From Dermanyssus gallinae (Eukaryota > Arthropoda > Arachnida > Mesostigmata > Dermanyssidae), in assembly GCA_003439945.1 (NCBI GenBank), contig QVRM01001983.1:660595-724594 (forward strand): a DNA stretch of 64,000 bases, given 5' to 3'. The translations under genes and the position numbers were made by a program. Below the pieces are notes generated by a model that saw nothing but the letters and a program-made list of their open reading frames with translations, was not told where the DNA came from and did no database searches. This document shows, piece after piece, positions 1-11,541 of the stretch (position 1 is its first letter; each line of letters opens with the position of its first letter).

Positions 1-744
1 CATGCGTATAGGCCCTTCTTTTCTTGTTTGGACTCTAAGCAGTACTGCACTTTATATACAACATTACGTTTAGGTACTTTGGGTAGTCTGTATGTACAGT
101 TAAAGTCATTTTGTGTACTACACACATCCGGATCAGATAGGTAGTAGTATTCTAATAACTGTACATTTGTTTAACTACGTTTGAAATGTTTAGGTTAGGC
201 GACGCTCCAATAAAGTTTAATTAAGCTACAGGAAAACGCTCTAAAAAACGGTAGCCTGTATATATATGTTTAAACCGTTTTTCTAATCCGCACGGGCCAA
301 TAAAACAACTTCGTTTTCTCATAGCTCTCTGTATACAGATTTTATTGACGTTACTACCGACGCCGACCTCTATTCTAGGATTTGTACTGGTATTCCAACA
401 AGCCCTCAACCAAAATATTTACATAAGTATGATGCTTTCCATGTCCATATCTATTATGTTAACGTATCTATGGGTTGACGTCCTCCTGCTTACTTGCTTC
501 GTGTTTGTATCGGCACCAGCTTGGCGGTGTTTAAACCTTCCTCTGAAGTGGGTTAGCAATTGCTTTAAAGACCTCTGAATATTCGCTGTATAAAATGATC
601 TTTTCATTATAACACATGATGTATGCATCAGATTGGGTAAAATATACAATAGTACGATTGATATCACAACACTCTCGTAATGATATTAATATTAAAAATC
701 GCTCAGTGCCAGCTTTGTTAGAGAGGGGATTTGCTTTGCACTCA
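1..744. other. No recognisable feature
   Basis: AT-rich sequence without a protein of recognisable family, RNA gene or long repeat. Short open frames exist on both strands but none shows a domain or conserved motif. Confidence 0.6.
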
Positions 745-752
745 CTGCCATG

Positions 753-1240
753 TTATCTTACACATATACCATAACAATATTTACAAGCACATGTGTCACA
801 GGGTTCACGGCAAGCATCTTTCTGACATAGAAGGTGGTGAAAACCGTGCACAGCAAAGCGGGCGGTCATGTGCCTGTTTGTCCTGCTCGTGCCCTTCCAT
901 TCTGACCTAACCATTGCATCTGTCATATAAAAATGTGGGTCGATTTCTGCCATTTTTTCTTCATATTGCCGTATGCAGGGGTGTCTGGAAGCGCAAACTG
1001 TTTTTTGACCTGTTCCGCGAATAGTGGAGCATCGCACAGCAAATACGTGAGGCGGTTGTATGCTGACGTATGTAAATCTGGTACCCGCTTCAAATAAGCT
1101 GGCTTTACTCGATCAAGAGCGCCAAGTCGAGTCGAGCTTAGTTTTGCCCATACAAGCTGAATCCCGTATGATGCAATTGGCGCTATTTTCATATCAAATA
1201 GAGCTAGCGCTGCCCTAATTCCGAGAGCATCTGGGGCTTC
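753..1240 (-). pseudogene. Family 1 non-LTR retrotransposon, C-terminal RT fragment
   Basis: A broken copy of the C-terminal part of the family 1 reverse transcriptase found complete at 1602-3639. Two overlapping minus-strand frames carry it: the upstream one has motifs such as IASYGIQLVWA and ALDRVKPAYLKRV, the downstream one has ARFAVHGFHHLLC followed by a cysteine cluster CACKYCYGIC. The frames must be joined by an indel near 960-1000, so it cannot be translated as one protein. The polymerase core with the catalytic aspartates is missing. It looks like an old, 5'-truncated insertion of the same family as its neighbour; no target-site duplication was found. Confidence 0.8.
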
Positions 1241-1586
1241 TTAGGGGTTGTCGCTGCAATCAAGGCTCTTCGAGACCTTTCCTCTATATGTGCAGCGAAG
1301 ATCTTGACTGAGTTCTAACATTAATTTACAATCTTGCGTTATTTGAGTTTTGTATTTCTCACATGATTCTACAGTTTTAAGGTTACGATTGTTGTGACGT
1401 TTCCTAAAGTTGTCAACCTTTTTGCAGGTCGCTGGCGTTCCTTACCAATTTTTTTTGGCTTATTATGACCCAGGCTTATAAACAGCCGGACTTGGAGTCG
1501 CGTCAATCAGTGTAGCTGTATCTTTCATTGTCCTTCTTTTTTGCAAGTTCTGCGCTTATCATGTTTATTTTATTCATATTGAGCAC
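1241..1586. other. No recognisable feature
   Basis: AT-rich spacer between two family 1 copies; nothing recognisable on either strand. Confidence 0.6.
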
Positions 1587-1601
1587 TGAGCATAGAACAA
1601 T
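1587..1601. repeat. Target-site duplication, copy 1
   Basis: The 15 bases TGAGCATAGAACAAT occur here and again at 3640-3654, exactly bracketing the family 1 retrotransposon. A direct repeat of this length is typical of target-primed integration by APE-type non-LTR elements. Confidence 0.8.
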
Positions 1602-3639
1602 TCATTCATTCATTTATTAATCACCTTTGTTAGGTATATAGTCAAATATTATACATAAAAACACAGTCACTGAGCCAGCCTGGCCAGTGATTCAACTCTG
1701 GGGCACTCCCCCGCATGATATCTCCCACAAGCTCTCCCACACCTGTTACAGATACATTCTTCTGTCGGCTCATGGTACCCTTGAGTATTACAGAGAACAT
1801 GGTGGAAGCCATGCACTGCATAGCGCACTGCCACACTTCGGTTGGTGCGATGCAGTCCCTTCCACGCATTGTTTGTCATTGCACCCGTACTAAAGAAGTC
1901 GGGGTCCACGTCTGACAATCTCACCTCCCACTGACAGATAAAGTCCCTGTAGGCCTGTGTTTCCGGCAACCGGAACTGGCGTTGCAGGTCCTCTATGAAA
2001 AGCGGGGTACCGGCGAGTAAATAGACCAGACGATTGCGGCATGACGTGTGGAGGCCGAGCACTCGCTTGAGAAAGGCGGGTTTCACTCGATCAAGCCTCG
2101 CGAGCTGGGCCACGCTCAAGTTCTCCCAAATGAGCTGTATGCCGTAGGATGCCGTGGGCGCGATCTTAAGGTTGAAAAGTTTTAGCGCCGCGTTAAGGGA
2201 GAGAAGCGTGGGTTTCTCTATTCCGACGCCTGCTACGAGGACTTTTCTGACCCTCTCGGCGATGTGCTCCGTAAACGACGTGCCGGAGGTCGGGAGAGAG
2301 AGGCCAAGATATGGAAAGTTGTTGACATACTCCAGTGGTGTGGAGTACAACCGTAGCTCATCGCTGGTTGCAAGTCGACCAGCTTTACGGAACTTCATGG
2401 CCTTGGTCTTGCCGATGTTGATCTCAAGTCCTACATCCGCCACGTACTGCTCGAGCCTTGCTAGGCTCTGCTGCACCTCGAATCGGCTTGTTCCATATAT
2501 CGCGAGATCGTCTGCGTATAGCAGAATGTCTGGGCGGACGGACTCTCGAGTGCCCACGATGCGTCGCGGAAGATCGTTGAGCAGGATGGAAAACAGCAGC
2601 GGGCTTAAGTTGTCCCCCTGCGCGACTCCCGTCGTTTGCACAAAGGGGCACAACTCAGCAACCCCATCCTGTATGGTGATCGGGTTTTCCTGCAGGATTG
2701 CCCCGATGAGCTGGAGGATGTTGGCAGGCACGCCCGCTTCAGCCAACTTGAAGATAATCTTGTCTCTGGGAGCTCCATCAAAGGCCGAGCGGAAATCCAC
2801 AAAGACGGCGTACAGGAATTGCTTGGCGTGCCTAGACTGCATCACTCCCCAAACTCTGGCCAGCAGAATCTCACACGCAGTCAGTGTGGACCTGCCTGCG
2901 CGGAAGCCGTGCTGCTCTTTCGGGATGGCGCCGAGAGCCTCGAGGAAGTGAGACAGGCGGGCGGTGAGGATGGCAGAGAGCAGCTTGTAGCAGCAGCTCT
3001 TTTTGGCGATCCCACGCCACGAGCTGGGCTCTCTGGGGTTGCCCTTTCCATTCGGGATGACTGCTAGATAAGCACTCTGCCAGTCGCTGGGGGGCGACCT
3101 TCGCGCAGACTAGCGTTGAAAAGGGCGGTCCAGCAAGGAGCAAGTACCATGGCCTCCTTGAGGTGCTCATTACGGACTTGGTCGGGACCGGCGGCCTTGT
3201 TGTGACGGAGTCGTTGCATGGCGCCAAGCACCTTGGTGAGAGAAAACTCTGCGGAGAGTGAATCCCGTAGCAGCATTGTTTTCTCGTCCCAGGCCGCTTC
3301 GTAGTGGAGGATGCCGCGCGGGATGGTGTCGGCCGACGCAAACATGCGGCTGAAGTGGGAGATGAGCGCCGATGAGTTGATAGGGAAGGTGGGAGATCCC
3401 TGTCGGCGGAGCCACTTGTACGGTTGTCGCTCTGCCTCATCCAACAGCGCAGACTCCTTTTGTTCCAAATACTTGGCGCGTTCAGCTTTGTACGTCCGGC
3501 GACACCAACTTTTAAGAATGATGAAGAGTGGCCGCATCTTCGGGTAAAGTGCGGCTAGGAGGCGAGCGCTGAGCTGGGCCTGGTTGGCTGCTTTGCACGC
3601 ACTGTTGAACCATGAACTCCCCCTTCTTGGCTTACTACT
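1602..3639 (-). mobile_element. Family 1 non-LTR retrotransposon, 5'-truncated, with TSD
   Basis: A minus-strand non-LTR retrotransposon that starts in the linker between endonuclease and reverse transcriptase and runs to a short ATGA-repeat 3' tail (about 1602-1615), which is directly followed by the 15-bp target-site duplication. The truncated 5' end, simple-repeat tail and TSD together define an insertion by target-primed reverse transcription. Fragments of the same family lie at 753-1240 (minus) and about 53480-54365 (plus). The exact LINE clade was not determined. Confidence 0.85.
1667..3637 (-). pseudogene. Family 1 reverse transcriptase (ORF2 fragment)
   Basis: Reverse transcriptase of a non-LTR retrotransposon, which would copy element RNA into DNA at a nicked target. 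Reading from 3637 downward, a linker with WFNSAC precedes an RT-0 type motif KAAGPDQV, then HGFRAGRST, motif A FVDFRSAFD (about 2770-2805), motif B GVAQGDNLSPLLFS, motif C YADD (about 2507-2518) and motif D GLEINIGKTK. The C-terminus has a cysteine/histidine cluster CICNRCGRAC plus H and C, probably zinc-binding. The polymerase triad is intact. One frameshift in a C/G run near 3090 separates the N-terminal part (3537 to about 3090) from the rest, and the endonuclease is missing, so the copy is dead. The GC-rich body contrasts with the AT-rich flanks. Confidence 0.85.
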
Positions 3640-3654
3640 TGAGCATAGAACAAT
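3640..3654. repeat. Target-site duplication, copy 2
   Basis: Second copy of TGAGCATAGAACAAT, identical to 1587-1601, at the truncated 5' end of the family 1 element. Confidence 0.8.
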
Positions 3655-4945
3655 GATACTTATTTTGTTGTCAGCTGCTCTCGGTATTTTATAGAGGCAG
3701 TGCAGCGATATTTTCTTAAGGGACAGGAAGACAGACGCAAGTTTAACAAACCTAAGCGCAAGCTAGCCATGCTATACTTAAAGGTCTTAAGTATTTTTTT
3801 GTAGAGCTAGCACTTTTGATGCGGTTAAAGTAATTGATATCCGGTATAACTCTTTTATATAATTGGTAGCCTTTGGTGGGTCAAACCGTCAGGCTACATT
3901 TAAACTTTTCTCACTGTTTTTACAAACTGCGTATTCGGCTTTCTGGCCATTTACTTGCCATCTACAATATTTGTGGACTTTTAGCCTTATCGTGGTCTTC
4001 CTTGATGGACGACAAAATGTGTTATTCTGTCGGCTTTAGTGCCTTACAGGACCTGTCGGGTAGCCCATTCTACCGCAGTTATTGTCTTGGCAGCCTTATC
4101 CATCTCCTTTCATGATATCATTTGTGGCTTGTGTTTGAAGAAAATGCTGGGTTCTCATCAATGGTGCAACGTCATGAAATAAGATAAGAAGAAGTCAGTC
4201 TCTCCATCTACAAGCTATTTGCAATCAAGATTTCTCCAGCCACGCATGTGGTGAGCTTTATATGTGTCTCTCTCTGCATACTGTGGAACCTGGTCTTGAG
4301 CATACGTATTGTCCAAAAGACGCCTGAAATCCGCAGTTTGCGGCTCTATGATTGCGAGGTCAGAATCTTTACTTTCATCTCGCTATCTATCCAGCATCAA
4401 CGTGCGCCTATTAAAAGTTTTCTTCACAGTTATATCTCTTATACACATATAGATAATTGAAGAAATCTTTTATTTCGAAATTTGAGATGAAATGATTTTA
4501 GCTCTCAAATAAGTAAGCAAACAAAATATGATGCTTTAACTGACCTATTAACAAATCTGAATTCAGCGTGCAAACCTTTCTAAGATTGTATCCGACCTAA
4601 ATACATATGCAATCTGATACGAGCGTAAAATGCTACCTTACTACCAACTGCTACCTGCTATACTTGCGCAAATACAAATTTTAGTTAATATTCAGCCAAA
4701 GGAAAAAATGAATATGATCTTATATCGCAAATTTTACAATAGATTATTTCACAGGGATCCTGGAGTACAATCACATCTTTGGTTTATACTTGTGCTGCTT
4801 CGATTTTTCTTAAAATAATAATAATCAAAATACCCCTAGAACACAAATATAGACAGCAGTTTTGCGCTTTTCCTCGAGCCACAACTTTAGATCGATTAGA
4901 AATATGGGCTACAAGCGCATCATGCTAAATTACGGGCAGACACAC
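3655..4945. other. No recognisable feature
   Basis: AT-rich intergenic sequence. No domain, repeat family or RNA gene recognised. Confidence 0.6.

Positions 4946-4997
<52 letters not shown>
4946..4997. repeat. (TA)n microsatellite
   Basis: TA dinucleotide array directly abutting the left end of the mariner element; the last TA is the presumptive mariner target duplication. Confidence 0.95.
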
Positions 4998-4998
<1 letters not shown>

Positions 4999-5000
<2 letters not shown>

Positions 5001-5025
5001 GTAGTTCAATAAGTTCTTAGAATGA
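4999..5025 (+). repeat. mariner left TIR
   Basis: 27 bp, perfect inverted match to 6248-6274; begins AGGTAGTTCAATAAG. Binding site for the transposase. Confidence 0.95.
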
Positions 5026-5166
5026 GCGTTTTAGAATTCGAATTTTGGCACAGCTATTAGGAACTGCAACTATTCGACTGCCAGCAGTCAAAATATTATG
5101 GTGATTGGCCGTTGCGATTTCGTTTGATCGCTTTTCCCGTGCAACGTATCGGCGTGATTTTGAAAA

Positions 5167-6209
5167 ATGGAGAAAAATTAGTTTCGAGTGGTTATCAAGC
5201 ATTTTATTTCTAAGGTTGGAATGCGACCCAAGTGAAAACTGAGTTAGACGAGGTGTACGGTGACTCTGCGCCATGTTTTGCCACTGCTTCCAACTGGATT
5301 AATGAGTTAAAAAGAGGTCGCAGGAGCACTGGGATGAACTACGTTCAAAACGCCCAAAAACGGCAACTGATTAGGAAAACGTGGAAAAGGTGCGGAAAAT
5401 CGTTGCCGCAGATAAGCGAGTGAACATTAGGGAGATAGCGGAGGCCTTGGGGATCAGTGGGCAGTGTGCATTTCATCCTGCACGAAAACTTGAAGATGAA
5501 AGAGCTCAGAGAAAAATGGCTGCCGCATTTGCTCAACCAAGGCCAAAAAAACGCGCCTGTTTTCGCTTCACAGCGAAATTTGGCCAAGATGTCGTACAAT
5601 CCGTCAGATTTTTGGCGCAGATTCATGACCGTCGATGAAAGCTGGGTCCATCACTACACTCCCGAGACCCAAGAAGCATCTTGCCAATGGTGTGCACCTG
5701 ATGAAGGACCTCCGAAGAGGGTGCGGACAACGGCATTGACCGGAAAGGTGATGGCTACAGTTTTTTAAGACCAACGTAGAATAATGCTGGTCGACTACCT
5801 TGAGAGCGGTAAAACGATCACGGGAGAATATTATGCAAGACTGTTGGACTGCCTGAAGCAAGAACTCATCGTGAAACGGCCCGCTTTGCAGAAGAAGGTT
5901 GTCCTGTTTCACCAGGACAATGCTCCTGCACACAAGTCCCGGCAAGCATCGGCAAAACTGGCCCAACTGAGGTTCGAACTTATTGAACAACCTTCCTATT
6001 CTCCAGACCTGGTCCCCTCTGATTATTTCATCTTCGGACATTTAAAGAATAGTCTCGGTGGAAAGCGTTTTTCCAGCAATGAAGAGGTTAAGGCTGCTGT
6101 CAATGCTTATTTTCAGTCTAAAGACGCGGAATTCTACTTAAGAGGTATAAAAGCTCTGAAATCTTGGTCGGAAAAGTGTATTGAGCATCTCGGGGAGTAT
6201 ATCGAATAA
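5167..6209 (+). pseudogene. mariner transposase, degenerate
   Basis: Cut-and-paste DNA transposase. An ATG at 5167 opens the expected mariner start but meets a stop after four codons. The helix-turn-helix region is recognisable (KTELDEVYGDSAP, later IREIAEALGIS) but shifts frame at least twice between about 5330 and 5460. From 5457 to 6209 one frame is open except for a stop near 5766 where the family has a tryptophan after TVF. The catalytic D,D34D triad is present: first D in VDESW (about 5632), second in FHQDNAPAH, third in PSDYF, with 34 residues between the last two. The C-terminus is intact. The chemistry site survives but no functional protein can be made. Confidence 0.92.
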
Positions 6210-6247
6210 GATAAATTTAAAAACATGATTTGGAAAATTCTTGGTTT

Positions 6248-6423
<176 letters not shown>

Positions 6424-6424
6424 C

Positions 6425-6884
6425 AGCTTAGGCCGTAGGACGAGACATGCTGTTTTGAATGATACCCTAGCCCGTGTCCTAAAGTCTTCTGTCCTAAGGT
6501 CCTTGTGTTCTCGAACCCGCAGGTTTGTATACAGACGACTCCCGTCGACCTGATGAGATGACCCTAACAGCCTTTGCTACAATTGCTACTTTGCAATTCC
6601 ACAAGGCACTCGTCTGGGACGCTAAAGTGACTGACTCTTTAGCACCTTCAATGGTCAGTCACGGCGCTACCCAGGCTGGTTATGCTGTTTTGCAGGCGGA
6701 AAGAAATAAATGTCGGAAGTATACATCTATTGGAGACTCTATGGATTTTCGACCTTTTGCCTTTGAGACCTTAGGGGGCCCAGGTAAAATTACTGAGGGA
6801 GTTATTACTAAGATATGCAAGTGTCTAAGATTGGCCACGGGAGACCTGCGCGCTGGTGAATTTTTCCGGCAAAGGCTGTCATAG
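6425..6884 (+). pseudogene. Family 2 retrotransposon, endonuclease-domain fragment
   Basis: C-terminal piece of the family 2 (restriction-like endonuclease) non-LTR element. It starts abruptly after the (TA)n array, in frame with [20 protein letters not shown], which matches the block after the CCHC motif of the complete copies. After a frameshift it continues with [23 protein letters not shown] and FETLGGPG, the PD...D endonuclease block. The fragment stops at 6884, and an A-rich stretch around 7020-7055 may be its 3' end. The 5' truncation point falls exactly at the TA array. Confidence 0.85.
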
Positions 6885-7312
6885 GATATACACAGTGGTA
6901 ACGCCACGGCGGTGCTTAGTACCTTGTCCAGGTGGTCGACACCAAAGTTGAACCTAGGGCTGATGTAGTTTGTCGTCACGTTCGCTGGAGGACAATTGTT
7001 TGCACCCCGTTATAAGTTAAATAAAACATATGGCTCAAATAAAAGAAAAAAAAATTTGGTATATCACTTATATGGGAGAAATTAGGAGAGGCATATCTAT
7101 AGTTACTAGATAGATTTCGATTTTTCGTCATAAAGCGGGTTCTGGGGTTAGCTAACTCTTGTAGGAATATAATAGTTCGTATATTAGAGGAAGGATCTCG
7201 TATGACACAGAAATTACAAGTAAGATGGGGTTTACCTAAGACGACGGCCTTCGTGGCCTATACTATGAAGTGGGGAGAAAAATGAAAGGACATAACCTTA
7301 GGAATATACACG

Positions 7313-7315
<3 letters not shown>
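6885..7315. other. Probable family 2 3' region, then unassigned sequence
   Basis: The first ~170 bp may be the 3' untranslated region of the preceding fragment (AATAAAA near 7018, A-run near 7046). Nothing recognised beyond. Confidence 0.4.

Positions 7316-7392
<77 letters not shown>
7316..7392. repeat. (TA)n microsatellite
   Basis: TA array of about 75 bp with one TG interruption. Confidence 0.95.
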
Positions 7393-7393
<1 letters not shown>

Positions 7394-9300
7394 GTACGCC
7401 AGAGCCCTATGTGCTGAAATAATTACATCATTAATTATAGCTCGGGGAGAAGACCTGAAATGACACGAACAAGACTAGACCGGCACTAAGACCTAAGATA
7501 TTGTGAACAAGAACAGCATGGCAGCAAATTTGTTATCGGCGGCGTTGCCTACATCGACGACCGCTTTTTCTTTCGGTTGCAGCGGTGGCTGCTGTTGCTG
7601 CTGCAAACGACTAGATAACCAACTAGATAGCTAAATAACTCTCCTCAGCAGTGGCTAAAAATGTTAAACTTCATAGAGCAGTTGAAGGCAGTTGAAGTAC
7701 TGCCGGATCGGCAAGCATCAAGCCCCGCAGAGTCGGCGAACCCGCGTACGGTTTGAGTCCGGTGCATTTGCGGGCTATCCGGAAGCCTGTCCGCGTGAGT
7801 CCAGACGGATCCATCGGTCCCGATTGTTGTCTTGGTTTCTAGTTTTTGCTGCTGCTGCTGCTGCTACTACTGCTGCGATAGTCCTATAGGTCCCCTCTCA
7901 ATTTCAAGTCAATTCTGTCTGCCGTTCAGACGACGTTCCGCTCCAGCTGACTGCGGCTCTGTAGACGTCTCGGTGGTAAGCGGATTTGCCTCCCGACACC
8001 AGCAGCGATATGTTTCGGCGGGATTCACTCTGCTGTCCTAATGCCTCTTCTAGGAGCTAGCTTTCAGCTCGAGGATGTACTTGAAATTTTTGTCAGTAAC
8101 TTCAAAACTATTTGTTGTGTATTTCTGGAAGACAGGACAAAAACGCACCAGACTGTGTGTTATGTTGGCACTGAGCTTATGCTCGGTATACGTGAGTAAT
8201 GTATGCCCACCGACGTCAGAAAGCAAATACAGAGACTTCATTAATCGTCACTCGTATGTCGTTATCGTCTACTTTCTAGAGATCGGCGAGTTGTTTTATA
8301 ACTTTATAAGCAAGCCTCCATTTATAATTAAGCGCGCGCATTCTTTGTTGTTTGCAAGCAGGCTAAATCGGTTCTGTAATGTCACTTCAGCTCGATTTTA
8401 TTCTTGTTTTTTTCTTGCTGGTAAAATATGATTTGTATCACTGGGTGTTTTGCCGCATTGTGGGCTACTTGTTTCACGCAAAACTACAAAAAGACAATGC
8501 AGCAAGCAGTATCAAATATAAATAGTTCGCGGCCGCAAAACCCTAAAAAAGGCGGTCGTTTGGAAATGTTTTGGGCAGCCGCATGTCGAAAAGTTTAGCA
8601 ATTCCACGACAGAGATGCGAAGCTACTGCATCGCCATTCAGTTCGCTAATTTATCGTCCTGGCGGACGTAATCCTGTCTCCGGCAGTGGAAAACTCAATA
8701 AATTGACGATGTGCTACACGGAAGCATTGCGACACATCTTGGAGACGCCGATTACCTGAACAGAGCATACGCGAGACTCCATTGACGAAGATGAATACCA
8801 AGTTGGAAAAGTAGATCGTTTGCAATAACGTGACGTGAAACAGATCCGAGGGATCAAGAAATAGTTGGCCGCAAGCTGCTGCTAAAATTGGATTTTACCC
8901 ATGAGAGGTAACGCCGTGTATCTGGCAGAACATCGAATGAATGAATGAATGATACATTCCGCATCTATCCAAAAAGAATATCAGCGCAGACAAACGGGAT
9001 ATTAGAAACATTGGCTCCTGTTTGTGCGCTCACTTGCGCAAAACTGTTCACATTGGCCAAACATTTCACATTTTCCTCATAATCGTAAACTGGTGCCACT
9101 CAATTATCATACTATCCACTTTTTTCTCTGATTCACTCAAATTAAGTATAAGAATCCGTTTATACCCAATTTGAGTGAAATAAACATACTTGGATCGAAT
9201 TTTTTCTGACTCGTGTTCTAGAACTGACTGGTTTTAAAGCAGCTGTCAAATTACGGCTGTTTTAACAGACCAGTCGCAAACATTGCACTAAATTAACCTG
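7393..9300. other. No recognisable gene
   Basis: Contains a short CTG/CTA run near 7847-7876 and an ATGA tetranucleotide run near 8936-8952 resembling the 3' tail of family 1, but with no RT sequence beside it. A 118-codon open frame at 8075-8431 has no recognisable motif. Confidence 0.5.
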
Positions 9301-9305
9301 GCGCA

Positions 9306-9307
9306 TG

Positions 9308-9340
<33 letters not shown>

Positions 9341-9436
9341 GAGAGAGAGAGATAGAGAGAAGAGAGAGAGAGAGAGAGAGAGATGAATTGAGAGAGGAGA
9401 GAGAGAAGAGAGAGGAGAGAGAAGAGAGAGAGAGAC
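9306..9436. repeat. (GA)n-rich simple repeat
   Basis: Interrupted GA/GAGA tract, followed by imperfect TA-rich sequence at about 9450-9580. Confidence 0.9.
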
Positions 9437-9449
9437 AGTATAGATGTTT

Positions 9450-9510
9450 ATAGTATATATATAGTATACATATATATGTATATATATATCTATAACATAT
9501 ACTATGTATG

Positions 9511-9557
<47 letters not shown>

Positions 9558-9580
9558 ATACATAATGTCTATATATATAT
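9450..9580. repeat. Imperfect TA-rich repeat
   Basis: Degenerate TATA/TACATA sequence with short internal palindromes, followed abruptly by about 120 bp of GC-rich sequence (9582-9710) of unknown origin. Confidence 0.8.
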
Positions 9581-9920
9581 ACTGACGACGAGTTCCTAAA
9601 AGCGGCGCTCCCCGACCCGCAAAAACCTCGCAGATTCGGATCCCATCACTCCGGAATCTGGCGAGGACGCTCTTGGGGCTCGGCGTCACGAAGAGGAATC
9701 TTATGGATCTCACCGTTTTAACTTTGCAAGGAACCTTGAGGATATACCGCTCGCACCGGGTCCATAAGAGCGGGGGCTACCATCAAGCAAGGACACGGAC
9801 AACTGATTCTTAACTTCACGTGACACCTTTTTATCACCATTTTTATTAAGGCGAGCACTGCCGAGTGTGCAAACGTATTGAAAATGATTAATAAATCATC
9901 ACAATATTTTCCATATACGA

Positions 9921-9921
<1 letters not shown>

Positions 9922-9958
<37 letters not shown>
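9922..9958. repeat. (TA)n microsatellite
   Basis: TA array of about 36 bp. Confidence 0.95.
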
Positions 9959-9962
<4 letters not shown>

Positions 9963-10853
9963 GCGCACACGTGTAAATGCAGACAACACCTGCGACATCA
10001 CTCCCGCCGCTGCTGCAGAGTCTGCAGGACTGCATTTTCGCCACTATTAGCCTTAACAACGGATCAAACAGCGGCGGCGGCGGCGGCAGGTAAATTGAGA
10101 AGAAGCCAGCGCCAGATAGTGTTACACACCTGAAGCTTGGAGCAGCGGTGGACGCGGCGGCGACGGCGGCCGAGAAGCATAGAGTATGAGGTTGTGAGTG
10201 TTCCCTGTGATACACGCGCGCACGTAATTCGCTATCGGATAGTCGGCGGGGTGCGTTACGTCGGATTGGAGTGCTTGAATTGAGGTTGACTGACTCCGCA
10301 ATGAACAAGACGCAAGGTACGACACCGGACAAGGTTGCACAGGTTGAATAGAATAGCTCGGGAAGGCCGACGAGGCGAAGAAGAACAAGAAAAGAAAAAC
10401 AGTGGCGGTGACACCGAAGCGATGAGCTGCTGCTGCTGCTGCTGCTGCTGCCGAAGTCGGCTGATGCTGTTGCTGAGCCGACCCGAGCCAAACCGAGAAG
10501 CTAAAGCGAGGAGATGGGCGTGAGCGCGAATACGATGCGCCGACAGCCACGGGAGCGCCAATAACAACGGCGACGGTGTTGAGCCCTCGGCCGGCGTGGC
10601 CCCCGTGGCACTTCAATCTTCTCCTTCTAGATCTTCGACTTCTTCAGTCGGCTGGCTTCTCGTCGATCGAAACGGCGACGGTTGTTCTCGACGTCGTTTC
10701 TTGTCGTCGTCGTCGTCGTCGTCCTGGTTTGTCTTGTCGTGCGGGGTTGTCTCGTCGTCCTGGGTTTTCTCATCGCCCTGGGTTGTCTCGTCGTCCTGGT
10801 CTGTTGTTGTTATCGTCGCCGACCGACCGACACCAGAGTTCATCTGGTCGCCA

Positions 10854-10940
10854 ATGAGTAAGCAATTCCTCTCTCTTTCTGTGCTGCTGCTCCTGCTGCC
10901 ACTGCTCCTGCTGCCACTGCCACTGCGGCCGCTCCATGAC
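10854..10940 (+). CDS. Possible first coding exon with signal peptide
   Basis: An ATG at 10854 opens 29 codons, MSKQFLSLSV followed by about 15 residues almost all Leu or Pro, ending RPLHD, and is followed immediately by GTGAGT, a good splice donor, in phase 0. A short basic start, long hydrophobic stretch and donor are what a secreted-protein first exon looks like. The Leu run comes from a CTG/CCA repeat in a region full of such repeats, so this could be chance. The frame stays open upstream without a stop, and no partner exon was found. Treat as a candidate only. Confidence 0.3.
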
Positions 10941-11541
10941 GTGAGTGGACGTCCTGCCAAGTCCTCGGGCCGACGGGGGGGGCTGGTTGCCTGACTTTGT
11001 CACACAAGCAGCAGCAGCAGCAGTAGAAGACGAAGAAGAAGAAGAAGAACCAGGAAAAGAAGATTAGGCAACGAAGTGAGCTGAGTGACGTACGTTGCCG
11101 CTACCGTCCTGACCGTCGGACGTCCCCATCGCTGCTACTTCGACAGGCACGGCCGACGCCGCCTCAGCCGCCGACGCCGCAACTGCCACCGCCGGTCGTG
11201 TATCATGGACCTGTGTCCTGCGCTATCGTAGTGACGCGCGAACGTGCTTTCACCTCACCTGTCGTTGCTGCTACTAGCCGGCTACCGACACCCCCCTCCC
11301 CCCGCCGCCTAGGCCTACCCCGACACCCTACCGCCGCATCCGCACCCCCACCCCCCGAGGACTTGCCTGCGTGGGAGGCCTGAGTGCTGCTGCCGGACTT
11401 TCCCGGACGAAGCTCGGCTCTGTGGCCATCAGCGGAGCGCCGCCCATGGTCGCGAACGAGCGCGCGGATCTTTTGGTGCTGCTGCTCGCTCGACAGGTCG
11501 CCCGTCCTCGCCAACCTGTCTGAGTGAGTGATCGACGATGA

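Noticed and set aside
2154..2951. 265-codon plus-strand frame
   Set aside because: It is the antisense shadow of the family 1 reverse transcriptase, which carries the real RT motifs on the minus strand.
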